From: Acuticoccus sp039034015
GTDB lineage: Bacteria; Pseudomonadota; Alphaproteobacteria; Rhizobiales; Amorphaceae
DNA: 64,000 bases
NCBI GenBank assembly: GCA_039034015.1
Contig: JBCCBM010000001.1
Location: forward strand, 372,001 to 436,000
Reading direction: 5' to 3'
The position numbers and the translations under genes were made by a program. The notes below the pieces were generated by a model. It was not told the origin of the DNA and ran no database searches. It worked only from the letters and a program-made list of their open reading frames with translations. Within the stretch, counting starts at the first letter, position 1, and each line of letters opens with the position of its first letter. Of this stretch, positions 43,026 through 51,573 are shown in pieces.

Positions 43026-43696
43026 TGATCGGCCGGCGAACCTTTTTTCTTGGCGGCGCCGCAGCGCTTCTTGGCGGTTGCACGGTTACTGAAACCACTC
43101 AGCCGCAGGTCTCGGCAAAACCGCAAATTCCTGAACTTTATCAGGTCATGTATGGCCCGCGGCCGAATGAGCGGTTTCCCATACCGGCAGTCGATCTGCG
43201 GCAAGTGGATCCAAGATATTGGCGTCGAGAGGTTCCGGATCCGACTGGAGAGAGGCCCGGGACTGTCGTGGTGGATACAGGAACGTTCTATCTCTACTGG
43301 ACCCTCGAAGGTGGACGGGCGATGCGCTATGGCGTTGGCCTCGGCCGCGACGGCTTTGGGTGGGATGGTGCGGCACGCATTCCATTCAAGCGCGAATGGC
43401 CGACGTGGACTCCTCCAGCAGAGATGATCGCGCGCGAGCCGGAGCTGGAGAAATACCGTGACGGTATGGAGCCGGGGCTCGACAACCCGCTCGGCGCCCG
43501 GGCGCTTTACCTTTTTGAAGGCAAGGTCGACACGCTCTACCGCCTGCACGGCACTCAAGAGGCCTACTCAATCGGCCGTGCCGTATCGTCCGGCTGCGTC
43601 CGACTTCTCAATCAGGACATCATCGATCTTTACAATCGTGTTCCCAACGGCACGCGCGTGATCGTGCGCCCGCCCAGTGCTGCTTCGCTCGTGTAG
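43022..43696 (+). CDS. L,D-transpeptidase (YkuD domain), second copy, lipoprotein-like start
   Basis: A 224-residue YkuD enzyme with catalytic motif HGTQEAYSIGRAVSSGCVRL (Cys at about residue 196). The N-terminus MIGRRTFFLGGAAALLGGCT combines a twin-arginine-like start with a possible lipobox (LLGGC), so it may be membrane-tethered. It is similar to but clearly different from the first copy. It is inside the same overlapping gene chain. Confidence 0.92.
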   Translation: MMIGRRTFFLGGAAALLGGCTVTETTQPQVSAKPQIPELYQVMYGPRPNERFPIPAVDLRQVDPRYWRREVPDPTGERPGTVVVDTGTFYLYWTLEGGRAMRYGVGLGRDGFGWDGAARIPFKREWPTWTPPAEMIAREPELEKYRDGMEPGLDNPLGARALYLFEGKVDTLYRLHGTQEAYSIGRAVSSGCVRLLNQDIIDLYNRVPNGTRVIVRPPSAASLV

Positions 43697-43700
43697 CGTG

Positions 43701-44186
43701 ATGCGGAGCAGGCGTGCCCTCTTGATGATCGGCTTCGGCGTCACCCTAGGCGTCGCAGGTATCGCCGCAGCGACGCTTTGGGCAACTGCGCCAACCAAGT
43801 CCGTCGCACTGCGTCCGACCGACTCGGACGTCGTAGTGCTTGGTGAAGCGGTATACGCGGCGCAGTGCGCGTCCTGCCATGGCAGCAACCTGGAAGGCCA
43901 GCCGAACTGGCGTGAGCGTGGGGCAGATGGCCGCCTGCCGGCGCCACCGCACGATGAGACGGGGCACACCTTTCACCACCCGGACCAAATGTTGTTCGAG
44001 CTGACGAAGTACGGGCCACCAAAAGAAATGGGCAACGGGGAGCCATACTATTCAAATATGCCGGCCTATGAGGGCATCTTAAGCGACCAGGAAATCTTAG
44101 CTGTCCTCTCCTACATCAAAAGCCGTTGGCCTGAGACGGTCCGCCAACGCCATGACGAACTCAATGCACAGATGTTTGCGCCATGA
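43701..44186 (+). CDS. Mono-haem cytochrome c
   Basis: A 161-residue class I cytochrome c with an N-terminal hydrophobic anchor/signal (LLMIGFGVTLGVAGIAAATL) and haem motif CASCH in QCASCHGSNLEG. Distal Met ligand candidate is YYSNMPAYEG. It is of the short c-type found near copper oxidases and nitrous oxide clusters. The ATG at 43701 follows the preceding stop by 4 bases. The stop overlaps the DsbD ATG by 4 bases. Confidence 0.88.
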   Translation: MRSRRALLMIGFGVTLGVAGIAAATLWATAPTKSVALRPTDSDVVVLGEAVYAAQCASCHGSNLEGQPNWRERGADGRLPAPPHDETGHTFHHPDQMLFELTKYGPPKEMGNGEPYYSNMPAYEGILSDQEILAVLSYIKSRWPETVRQRHDELNAQMFAP

Positions 44187-46258
44187 GAATTCATCGCCTC
44201 CTTCGCTTTGCCGGTTTGTTCGCCGGCTTTCTTTTTTTGGCAGTGTCAGTTTCTTCGCCCGCAGAGGCGACATCTCCTTGGCAGGAAAAGGCGAGCAGTG
44301 CTGCCCGGCTTCATCTTGCCTCCGACGGCAGCAATATCTTTGCCGGTCTCGAGGTCCGGCTGGAGGAGGGTTGGAAAACCTATTGGCGGTCGGCGGGCTC
44401 CACCGGACTCCCGCCCTCGCTCGATGCGGAGGGTTCAGAGAATGTCGCAGCGTTGGATCTTGCCTTTCCTGCCCCTGAGCGGTTTGTCGCTTTCGGCATC
44501 GAGGCGCTCGGCTACTCCGAACGCGTCACGTTTCCCATCACGGTGGAGAGGGCGGATCCGTCGCTTGGCGCGACCCTTTCACTGACGGCTGAGATTCTTG
44601 TTTGCAGCACAGTATGCGTACCGGAGCGTTTTGATTTCGACGCAGTGATACCGGCCGACACGTCGTTTCTACCAGCGCTGAGTGACACGCCGATCAAAGC
44701 CGCACTCGCACGTGTTCCTGTTGCCGCCATCGACGGAGACGTCGCTCTCTCCCGTCTTGCGACAGACACCAACGCCGTGATGGTGGAGCTGAAAGCGTTT
44801 GGCGAGAGTGCTGCAGATCTGAGAAATGCATTGATCGTGGCCGAGATCCCCGACGAGGACCCCCTCATGGGTCGCCTGAAGCCAACTGGCGGAGGGCTTT
44901 TTGCAGCGTCGCTCGACGCGTCAAAACTGCCGCCCGTTGGATCCAATCTCAGGATAACGGTCGCTGGCGATGACAAGGCGCTGGAGTTGATAGGTTCGGT
45001 CACGCAGGCCTTGCCGCTCAAAACGACCTCCAGGCTGCCGGGCCTTCCTGCCATCGTGGTAATCGCTTTCCTAGGTGGTCTCATTCTCAATGTGATGCCG
45101 TGCGTCCTGCCGGTTTTGTCGATCAAGCTCGCATCGCTTGGCCGAGCTGCAAGCCTCGGAAATAACCAACAAAGGCTCGCCTTCCTTGCCACGGCAGCCG
45201 GCATACTCGCCTTCGTAGGGCTGCTCGGAGCGGTTCTGGGCGTCCTCAAAGCGCTAGGGCAGGACGTCTTTTGGGGAATGCAGTTTCAGTCGCCAACGTT
45301 CGTGACGCTCGTCTTTGTGCTGTTCGCGCTAATGACCCTCAACCTGGCCGGACTTTTCGAGTTGCGACTTCCAGCAGTGCTGCAGGCCAAGCTTGGCCGC
45401 ATTGGCCGCACCGGCGACTTCGCCGATGGTTTCGTAATCGCGCTAATTGCAATGCCATGCAGCGCACCGTTTCTGGGGACTGCGATCAGCTTCGGTCTTG
45501 CAGGTGGGACGGGCGACCTTGCCCTAAGCTTCGCCGCGCTCGGGATAGGTTTTGCGTTCCCGTATCTCGCGGTTGCTGTCGCGCCGCGTGCGGCATTTTT
45601 CTTTCCCAAGCCCGGAAGGTGGATGCGCTGGCTTCAACGCATCCTCGTTCTGCCAATGCTCGTCGTGCTCGTTTGGCTCGGCTCGATCCTCGTGGCGCAA
45701 GCCGGGGTGGTCGCGCTCGCTGCGGCGATCGGTGTGGCGTGTGTGACCGTCGCAGTGGCGAGGCGCCCAACCCGCGGCCTTGCCGCAGCCGGCTTGGCGG
45801 CGGCTGTCGCCGCGGTTGTCTTCGTTGCTGTCAATGGACCTTCGCCGAGCGCTGAATCAAACCGAATATCTGAGAAGGCTCTCTGGCAGCCGTTCGACCG
45901 AAGCGTCATCGATCGCCACGTGCGGGACGGGCAGGTCGTGTTTGTCGATGTGACTGCCGACTGGTGCATCACCTGCCTCTACAACAAGGCTGCGGCATTG
46001 GATCGAGAAGCCGTCGTCGAAGCTTTGGCGCGCGACGACACGATTGCTATGCGCGCCGATTGGACACGGCCAGATGAGACAATTGCCGCCTTTGTAAAGT
46101 CCCAGGGACGCTACGGGATCCCGCTTAACGTAGCGTTCGGACCAAGTCGGCGCGAGGGCGTACTACTTCCTGAGATCCTGACTGTGGAGATCGTTCTCGA
46201 TGCCATCGATGAAGCCCGCGGTGGCGCGGCGTCCACGATCGTTTCAACGAGGGAATGA
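44183..46258 (+). CDS. dsbD: Protein-disulfide reductase DsbD / ScsB-like
   Basis: A 691-residue inner-membrane electron carrier. It has a signal peptide, a periplasmic N-terminal domain (about 35-260) with CSTVCVPE, a central membrane domain whose redox cysteines are in VMPCVLPVLS (about 305) and AMPCSAPFLG (about 424), and a C-terminal thioredoxin domain with DWCITCLYN (about 594-600). DsbD passes reducing power to periplasmic thiol proteins. The long N-terminal part and the DsbA-like gene downstream resemble ScsB-ScsC, the suppressor-of-copper-sensitivity pair. It is coupled to both neighbours by 4-base overlaps. Confidence 0.92.
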   Translation: MRIHRLLRFAGLFAGFLFLAVSVSSPAEATSPWQEKASSAARLHLASDGSNIFAGLEVRLEEGWKTYWRSAGSTGLPPSLDAEGSENVAALDLAFPAPERFVAFGIEALGYSERVTFPITVERADPSLGATLSLTAEILVCSTVCVPERFDFDAVIPADTSFLPALSDTPIKAALARVPVAAIDGDVALSRLATDTNAVMVELKAFGESAADLRNALIVAEIPDEDPLMGRLKPTGGGLFAASLDASKLPPVGSNLRITVAGDDKALELIGSVTQALPLKTTSRLPGLPAIVVIAFLGGLILNVMPCVLPVLSIKLASLGRAASLGNNQQRLAFLATAAGILAFVGLLGAVLGVLKALGQDVFWGMQFQSPTFVTLVFVLFALMTLNLAGLFELRLPAVLQAKLGRIGRTGDFADGFVIALIAMPCSAPFLGTAISFGLAGGTGDLALSFAALGIGFAFPYLAVAVAPRAAFFFPKPGRWMRWLQRILVLPMLVVLVWLGSILVAQAGVVALAAAIGVACVTVAVARRPTRGLAAAGLAAAVAAVVFVAVNGPSPSAESNRISEKALWQPFDRSVIDRHVRDGQVVFVDVTADWCITCLYNKAAALDREAVVEALARDDTIAMRADWTRPDETIAAFVKSQGRYGIPLNVAFGPSRREGVLLPEILTVEIVLDAIDEARGGAASTIVSTRE

Positions 46259-46992
46259 TGAAGCTGAAAACGTTTTTGCTTTTAGCCGTGGTTGCTCTTT
46301 CAGCCAGCGGCGCCACCGCGCAAGGGCTCAACCAAGAGCAACAAAGCGAGGTGCGCGAACTCATACGCGAGCACCTGGTCGAGAATCCCGAAATCCTCGA
46401 AGAAGCCTTCGAGGCGCTACAGGGCCGCCAACAAGCGGTCGCCGCACAAGCGCGACAAGACGCAATCGCTGAGCTCGGCAACGCGTTGCGCCATGCGGGC
46501 GATGACCCCATCGGCGGCAATCCCGAGGGTAAAATTACCGTCGTCGAGTTCTTTGATTATAACTGTCCGTTCTGCCGGCGGGTGAAGCCGGAGGTGATGG
46601 AGCTCCTCGAAAGCGACGACAGGATAAGATACGTCTTCAAGGAGTTCCCGATCCTTTCGGCGTCGTCCGCGCAAGCTGCGCGTGTCGCACTCGCGATTTG
46701 GGCTCTCGCGCCGACGGCCTACTGGGACGCACACAACGCGCTCATGGCTCACGATGGCACTCTCACCGAAGATGATATTCGCGCTGTCGTCGTCGACGCT
46801 GGCCTTGACTGGGATGAGGTCGCCGCGCGCGGCGATGAGGACGATATCACCGAGAAAATCCGACAGACGCTTGAGATCGCGCAGCGACTGCAAATCAACG
46901 GCACGCCGAGCTTCGTCATCGGTGACGAGATCATTCCAGGCTTCGTTGAAGCTGAGCAACTGGAAGCGGCCGTCGCTGCAATCGATGGCTGA
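46255..46992 (+). CDS. ScsC/DsbA-like periplasmic thioredoxin-fold protein
   Basis: A 245-residue exported protein (signal ending SGATA). An N-terminal helical extension (about 25-85, with REHLVENPEILEEAFEALQG) precedes a DsbA-like domain with active site FFDYNCPFCRRV and cis-Pro loop INGTPSFVIGDE. The extension is the trimerisation stalk seen in Com1/ScsC-like proteins. ScsC works with ScsB to repair copper-oxidised disulfides and bind copper. Placement directly after the DsbD/ScsB gene (4-base overlap) supports that role. Confidence 0.88.
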   Translation: MMKLKTFLLLAVVALSASGATAQGLNQEQQSEVRELIREHLVENPEILEEAFEALQGRQQAVAAQARQDAIAELGNALRHAGDDPIGGNPEGKITVVEFFDYNCPFCRRVKPEVMELLESDDRIRYVFKEFPILSASSAQAARVALAIWALAPTAYWDAHNALMAHDGTLTEDDIRAVVVDAGLDWDEVAARGDEDDITEKIRQTLEIAQRLQINGTPSFVIGDEIIPGFVEAEQLEAAVAAIDG

Positions 46993-47607
46993 GGACACGG
47001 CCCCGTGTTGTGCGGAGGCGCGAATGAGTAGCTGCCGTAATGCCGAGAGAGATGCGTTTGACGTCGCAGCTTTTGTTTTCGCGACATTGCTCACGACTAC
47101 CCATCGACACGAGATCATCACGACGACGACAGGCTTTGTGTTCGAAAGCGTCAATCGCACGACCAGCACGCCGTCCGCATGGCGACTCGAACAATCCTTC
47201 GTTGCCCTTACCCTCGAATGGGACGTTCGAATTAGGCGCAGTCCGTATTCGACGAGTGGCGTGATCGTCTATATCCGCACGTGGCCGTGGTCTGGCTCGA
47301 GCACGATTTTTGTGTTCGCGCGAGGTGGATCTATTCCGCCCGCTGTTATTCGAACGGTGGCGAACGGTTCAACAAGAAGGGCGACCACCGGTGCCTCGGT
47401 GACTTTGTTCGCCGTTATGGCGCCGGGCGTGGTGTCTCGGCGTTGACGACAACGGCCGCAAATCGCCTATCGGCCCGCTTTGATGTAACGCGCATGGCGA
47501 CCAGACCCGCGCCTCTTGTCACCGTGGGTCATGATTGTCTTCGCCCTCGTTCAACTCGGAAGTGGGTTCACGCGCGTTGTGAACTTACGGCGGCAGTCCG
47601 CAATTCT
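46993..47607. other. Stretch with no confident gene between the scs genes and copZ
   Basis: Several frames are open but none looks like a protein family. One of 153 codons starts at an ATG (46,986) inside the end of the ScsC-like gene. Its start MAEDTAPCCAEARMSSC is intriguing, but the Thr/Ser-rich remainder looks like antisense or decayed sequence. Confidence 0.35.
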
Positions 47608-47802
47608 TCAGCGTGTTTCGGCCGAGAAACCTGCCTTAGTGAGCGCTGCGAGGACTTCGGCACCGCTAACCTTCGTTTCGACGACCGCTTCCCGCGACGG
47701 CGGGTCCGCACTGACCTTTGCCCCTTCGCCGAGCGCGAAGATCGCCCGCGTCACGCTGGCGGCGCATCCACCGCATGCCATGTCGGGAACAAGGAGTTCC
47801 AC
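47608..47802 (-). CDS. copZ: CopZ-like copper chaperone (single HMA domain)
   Basis: A 64-residue HMA-domain protein with the metal loop DMACGGCAASV at residues 7-17 and the usual beta-alpha-beta length. It would carry Cu(I) in the cytoplasm to the CopA pumps or to CueR. The start is GTG at 47802; the class B promoter at 47,833-47,863 is just upstream. It is divergent from the copA gene at 47,950. Confidence 0.85.
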   Translation of the reverse strand: MELLVPDMACGGCAASVTRAIFALGEGAKVSADPPSREAVVETKVSGAEVLAALTKAGFSAETR

Positions 47803-47832
47803 GCTTTTTTCTCGAAAGTGTCCGTGTCGGCC

Positions 47833-47863
47833 ATCCTGCCCCTTGCCACAGTGGGAAGGTCAA
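47833..47863 (-). promoter_or_regulatory. CueR-type promoter/operator for copZ (class B)
   Basis: On the minus strand, TTGACC, a 19-bp spacer starting TTCCCACTGTGGCAAGG, and CAGGAT. It is 24 bases from the divergent promoter of copA. Confidence 0.84.
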
Positions 47864-47887
47864 CCTCGGGCGCGCCCGTCCGGCAAC

Positions 47888-47918
47888 TTGACCTTCCCAT
47901 GATAGGAAGGCCTACCTC
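47888..47918 (+). promoter_or_regulatory. CueR-type promoter/operator for copA-cueR (class B)
   Basis: TTGACC, a 19-bp spacer beginning TTCCCATGATAGGAAGG, and TACCTC. The dyad ACCTTCC/GGAAGGC is the classic CueR/HmrR operator. It stands 32 bases before the GTG start of the ATPase gene. Confidence 0.9.
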
Positions 47919-47949
47919 CAATGGGTGTTCTTCCCTTGGAGGTGAAGCC

Positions 47950-50487
47950 GTGACGAAGACGATCCACCCGACCGAGAACCTATCGTTCGCTCGATCCTCG
48001 AATGTCGAGATCGGGATCGAGGGCATGACCTGCGCGTCTTGCGTCGGGCGGGTCGAGAAGGCGTTGGCTCAGTTGCCCGACGTTTCTTCGGCGAGCGTGA
48101 ACCTCGCCACCGAGCGCGCGCTCGTCACCTTCGACGGCGCCGTCGATGTGCCGGCAGTGCAGGAAGCCGTGGAGAGGGCGGGCTACGCCGTCCGCGAAGG
48201 CACCGTTGAACTCGCCGTAGACGGCATGAGCCGCGCCTCGTGCGTTAGCCGGATAGAGCGCGCGCTCGCCGCAGTCGACGGTGTAATCGAGACCAGCGTC
48301 AACCTAGCCGCAGAGCAAGCGCGCGTACGCCTCGTAGCCGGGGCGATCCCGCCCGATACCCTGGTCCAGGCCGTCGAGCGCGCCGGCTACGCAGCGAAGG
48401 TGGCAGCCGGTGCCGAACAGGACGACGGCGAAGAGAGGCAAATCGCCGAACTCATGTCGCTTCGCCGCGCCGCCTTCTTGGCAGCGATCCTGACCATTCC
48501 CGTCGTCATCCTTGAGATGGGGACTCACTTTGTACCGGCACTGCGTGATGTCATCAACGCTGCGCTTGGCAACGAAACAAACTGGCTCATACAGTTCGCG
48601 CTTACCACTATCGTCCTTTTCGGCCCGGGCCTGCGCTTTTTCCAAAAGGGCGTTCCACAGCTTGTCCGCCTAGCACCGGACATGAACTCGCTGGTGGCGC
48701 TCGGAACAGGTGCCGCTTGGGCCTACTCGGTGGCCGTAACGTTTGCGCCGGGCGTCCTGCCGGAGGGAACGCACAACGTCTACTTCGAGGCCGCAGCCGT
48801 TATCGTGACGTTGATCCTTGTCGGACGCTTTCTGGAGGCGCGCGCTAAGGGCCGGACAGGCGAGGCGATCAAGCGGCTGATGGGCCTGCAGGCCAAAACA
48901 GCGCGCATCATGCGCAACGGCATTTCGATTGACGTGCGGCTGGAGGACGTGCGTGTCGGCGACAGTGTTTCAGTACGCCCTGGCGAGAAGGTGCCAACCG
49001 ACGGCGTCGTGACGGAAGGTTCGAGCTTTGTCGACCAGTCAATGATAACCGGTGAGCCTATCCCTGTCGCCAAGAGCGAAGGCGACGACGTCGTCGGCGG
49101 AACCATCAACAAGACGGGTGCCTTCACCTTTCGTGCCAGCAAGGTGGGGTCTGACACGGTTCTGTCGCAGATCATTGAATTGGTCGAAGCGGCCCAGGGC
49201 GCGAAGCTCCCGATCCAGGCGCTTGTCGACAAGGTCACATACGTCTTTGTGCCGATCGTTATCGGTGTTGCTGTGGCGACATTTGCGGTTTGGTTCGCGT
49301 TCGGACCAACGCCTGCGCTCACCTTCGCGCTGGTAAACGCGGTGGCGGTCTTCATCATCGCGTGTCCGTGCGCGATGGGCCTCGCGACGCCGACCTCCAT
49401 CATGGTCGGCACAGGGCGGGGCGCGGAGATGGGCGTTCTCTTCCGCAAGGGCGAGGCGTTGCAAACGCTTAGCGGGGCCAACATCGTCGCGTTCGACAAG
49501 ACCGGAACGCTGACGAAAGGCAGGCCTGAGCTAACCGACATCGCAACAGCGGAAGGTTTTGCCGAAGATGAGGTGCTCGGCCTCATTGCCGCGGTCGAGG
49601 CTCACTCGGAGCATCCAATTGCCGAAGCCATCGTTCAGGCAGCGAAAGCCCGTCGGATAGACGTTGCCAAGGCGACCGATTTTACAGCTTCGCCGGGCCT
49701 TGGCGTGTCGGCGCTGGTCGCAGGTCGGCGTGTCGAGGTTGGCGCTGATCGTTACATGGCAAGGCTTGGGACGGACCCGCGCTCGTTCGCCGACAAGGCC
49801 GAGCGGCTCGCCGACGAAGGCAAATCGCCACTCTATGCTGCTGTGGATGGCCACCTAGCATCCATCGTTGCCGTCGCTGACCCTATCAAGCCGACGACGC
49901 GGCAGGCGCTCGACGCTCTGCACGCCGAAGGGCTCAAGGTCGCAATGATCACCGGCGATAACCGACGCACAGCGGACGCCATAGCGACCAGGCTCGGCAT
50001 CGACACGGTGATCGCTGAGGTTCTGCCGGAGGGAAAGGTGGAGGCGGTGAAGTCGTTGCGTGCCGGCGGCCGGGTCGCATTTGTCGGCGATGGAATCAAC
50101 GATGCACCGGCGCTCGCGGAGGCCGATGTTGGTATAGCCATCGGCACCGGCGCGGACGTTGCGATCGAGTCGGCCGACGTCGTCCTCATGTCCGGCGACT
50201 TGAAGGGCGTGCCGAACGCGATCGCGCTCTCGCGCGCGACGATCCGGAACATTAAAGAAAACCTCTTCTGGGCATTTGCCTACAACACTGCCCTGATCCC
50301 GGTCGCTGCGGGCGCGCTCTATCCAGTACTCGGAATCCTGCTGTCGCCGATCTTCGCTGCCGGCGCGATGGCACTCTCGAGCGTGTTCGTCCTGGGGAAC
50401 GCGCTGCGTTTGAAGCGCTTCCGACCGCCCATCGGCACTGCGACAGCCGAAGCCACTGGTGAACTCGAGGTATTGCCAGCGGAGTAG
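47950..50487 (+). CDS. copA: Cu(I)-exporting P1B-ATPase CopA with two HMA domains, second one altered
   Basis: An 845-residue copper pump. HMA domain 1 has the intact metal loop GMTCASCVGRV (about residue 25). HMA domain 2 reads GMSRASCVSRI (about residue 91), so the first Cys of CxxC has become Arg-context and Cu(I) binding there should be lost. IIACPCAMGLATPTS, DKTGTLTKGRPE, EHPIAEAIV and GDGINDAPAL are intact. The start is GTG at 47950 with GGAGGTG 7 bases before it; the long open frame upstream covers the promoters and copZ and is not coding. The cueR gene follows 18 bases later. Confidence 0.94.
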   Translation: MTKTIHPTENLSFARSSNVEIGIEGMTCASCVGRVEKALAQLPDVSSASVNLATERALVTFDGAVDVPAVQEAVERAGYAVREGTVELAVDGMSRASCVSRIERALAAVDGVIETSVNLAAEQARVRLVAGAIPPDTLVQAVERAGYAAKVAAGAEQDDGEERQIAELMSLRRAAFLAAILTIPVVILEMGTHFVPALRDVINAALGNETNWLIQFALTTIVLFGPGLRFFQKGVPQLVRLAPDMNSLVALGTGAAWAYSVAVTFAPGVLPEGTHNVYFEAAAVIVTLILVGRFLEARAKGRTGEAIKRLMGLQAKTARIMRNGISIDVRLEDVRVGDSVSVRPGEKVPTDGVVTEGSSFVDQSMITGEPIPVAKSEGDDVVGGTINKTGAFTFRASKVGSDTVLSQIIELVEAAQGAKLPIQALVDKVTYVFVPIVIGVAVATFAVWFAFGPTPALTFALVNAVAVFIIACPCAMGLATPTSIMVGTGRGAEMGVLFRKGEALQTLSGANIVAFDKTGTLTKGRPELTDIATAEGFAEDEVLGLIAAVEAHSEHPIAEAIVQAAKARRIDVAKATDFTASPGLGVSALVAGRRVEVGADRYMARLGTDPRSFADKAERLADEGKSPLYAAVDGHLASIVAVADPIKPTTRQALDALHAEGLKVAMITGDNRRTADAIATRLGIDTVIAEVLPEGKVEAVKSLRAGGRVAFVGDGINDAPALAEADVGIAIGTGADVAIESADVVLMSGDLKGVPNAIALSRATIRNIKENLFWAFAYNTALIPVAAGALYPVLGILLSPIFAAGAMALSSVFVLGNALRLKRFRPPIGTATAEATGELEVLPAE

Positions 50488-50505
50488 AGTAGTAAGGAGA
50501 TTCAT

Positions 50506-50955
50506 ATGAATATCGGACGAGCATCGAAAGAGTCGGGCGTCAACGCGAAGATGATCCGCTACTATGAAGAGGTCGGGTTGATCGAGAAGGCTGCGCGCTC
50601 GCCCTCGGGCTATCGTAGCTATCGCCCGTGCGACGTTCACACCCTACGCTTCATCAAACGGGCCCGCGATTTCGGCTTCTCGATGGAGAAGATCGCCGAC
50701 CTTTTGGCGCTTTGGCGCGACCGCGAACGCGCGAGCGGGGACGTCAAACGGCTCGCGTTAGAGCATGTCGACGCCCTCGATACCAAGATCGCAAAATTGC
50801 AGACGATGGCGAACGCTTTGCGGCACCTTGCGGCACACTGCGGCGGTGACGAGCGGCCAGACTGTCCGATCATCGAAACGCTCGCCGCCGAGGAGCGCCC
50901 GCCCGACCGACTTCACAAGGCGGACCGTCGCGAGCGGCTCGGCGGACGCGCGTAG
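50506..50955 (+). CDS. cueR: CueR/HmrR-type MerR regulator (Cu(I) sensor)
   Basis: A 149-residue MerR regulator starting MNIGRASKESGVNAKMIRYY. It carries Ser77 (ERASGDV) and the ligand pair Cys112 and Cys120 in HCGGDERPDCPII, which are the residues that define monovalent Cu/Ag/Au sensors. It lies 18 bases after copA and would be produced with it from the class B promoter. A clear AAGGAG site precedes the ATG. It is the obvious regulator for all class B operators in the window. The C-terminal tail beyond the metal loop is longer than in E. coli CueR. Confidence 0.94.
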   Translation: MNIGRASKESGVNAKMIRYYEEVGLIEKAARSPSGYRSYRPCDVHTLRFIKRARDFGFSMEKIADLLALWRDRERASGDVKRLALEHVDALDTKIAKLQTMANALRHLAAHCGGDERPDCPIIETLAAEERPPDRLHKADRRERLGGRA

Positions 50956-51573
50956 GTTGATAAAAGAGGCGACAGCGCGGAAATGATCGGCGCCCCGCAT
51001 TATCAGGCAAGAGATGCTCTTGGCCCTGGACCACAGTCCGGGTCGTAGCCTCGGAACAACGGAGCGCAGAATCCCACTGACACTCGGGCAGCTCGCCGAA
51101 GAAACCGGATGACTGTGGACTCGATTTGCTTCTACAAGCGAAATGTCTCGTCTTTCCGCACAACCGTCCGGAAGCAAACTATCGAAGCTATTCCAGCCAC
51201 AAGCTCAGATGTCTCAAGCTCAGCAAGAAAGCCCAGGGGCTAAGCTTCACCCCGGAAAACGTGGCCGAGCTTCTCGCTTTTGGGTGGTCGCCATAAAGCA
51301 CCGCCGGCGACGTGCTGGGTGCGACTGAGAAGAAGATTGAAGCGCAGAAGAGCAAGATCGTTCAATACATTAAGATCAATCAACTGGCACGGTTACGAGT
51401 AGCGCTGATCACGCTCGCCGCCGAGTGCGATAGCGAAGGGCCGACGGATGATTGACCGACCCTCAACCATTTCTATGACAGTGAGGGTAATCGATTCGGA
51501 CGCGATTGCGGCCTACTTCTGTCGGTAGGTGCGGGGGAAGGCGTCACTCTCAAGGGAATGGTCGCGGCGCGCT
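50956..51573. other. Stretch with decayed fragments between cueR and the ccm genes
   Basis: The plus strand keeps two coherent short texts. YSSHKLRCLKLSKKAQGLSF then TPENVAELLAFGW (about 51,180-51,298) ends at a stop, and VQYIKINQLARLRVALITLA (about 51,358-51,454) ends at another. They look like pieces of disrupted genes I do not recognise. No intact gene is supported. Confidence 0.4.

Noticed and set aside
47281..47949. An N-terminal extension of more than 220 residues on the second CopA
   Set aside because: The frame is open, but the region contains two CueR-type promoters and the divergent copZ gene. The GTG at 47950 has an excellent ribosome-binding site.
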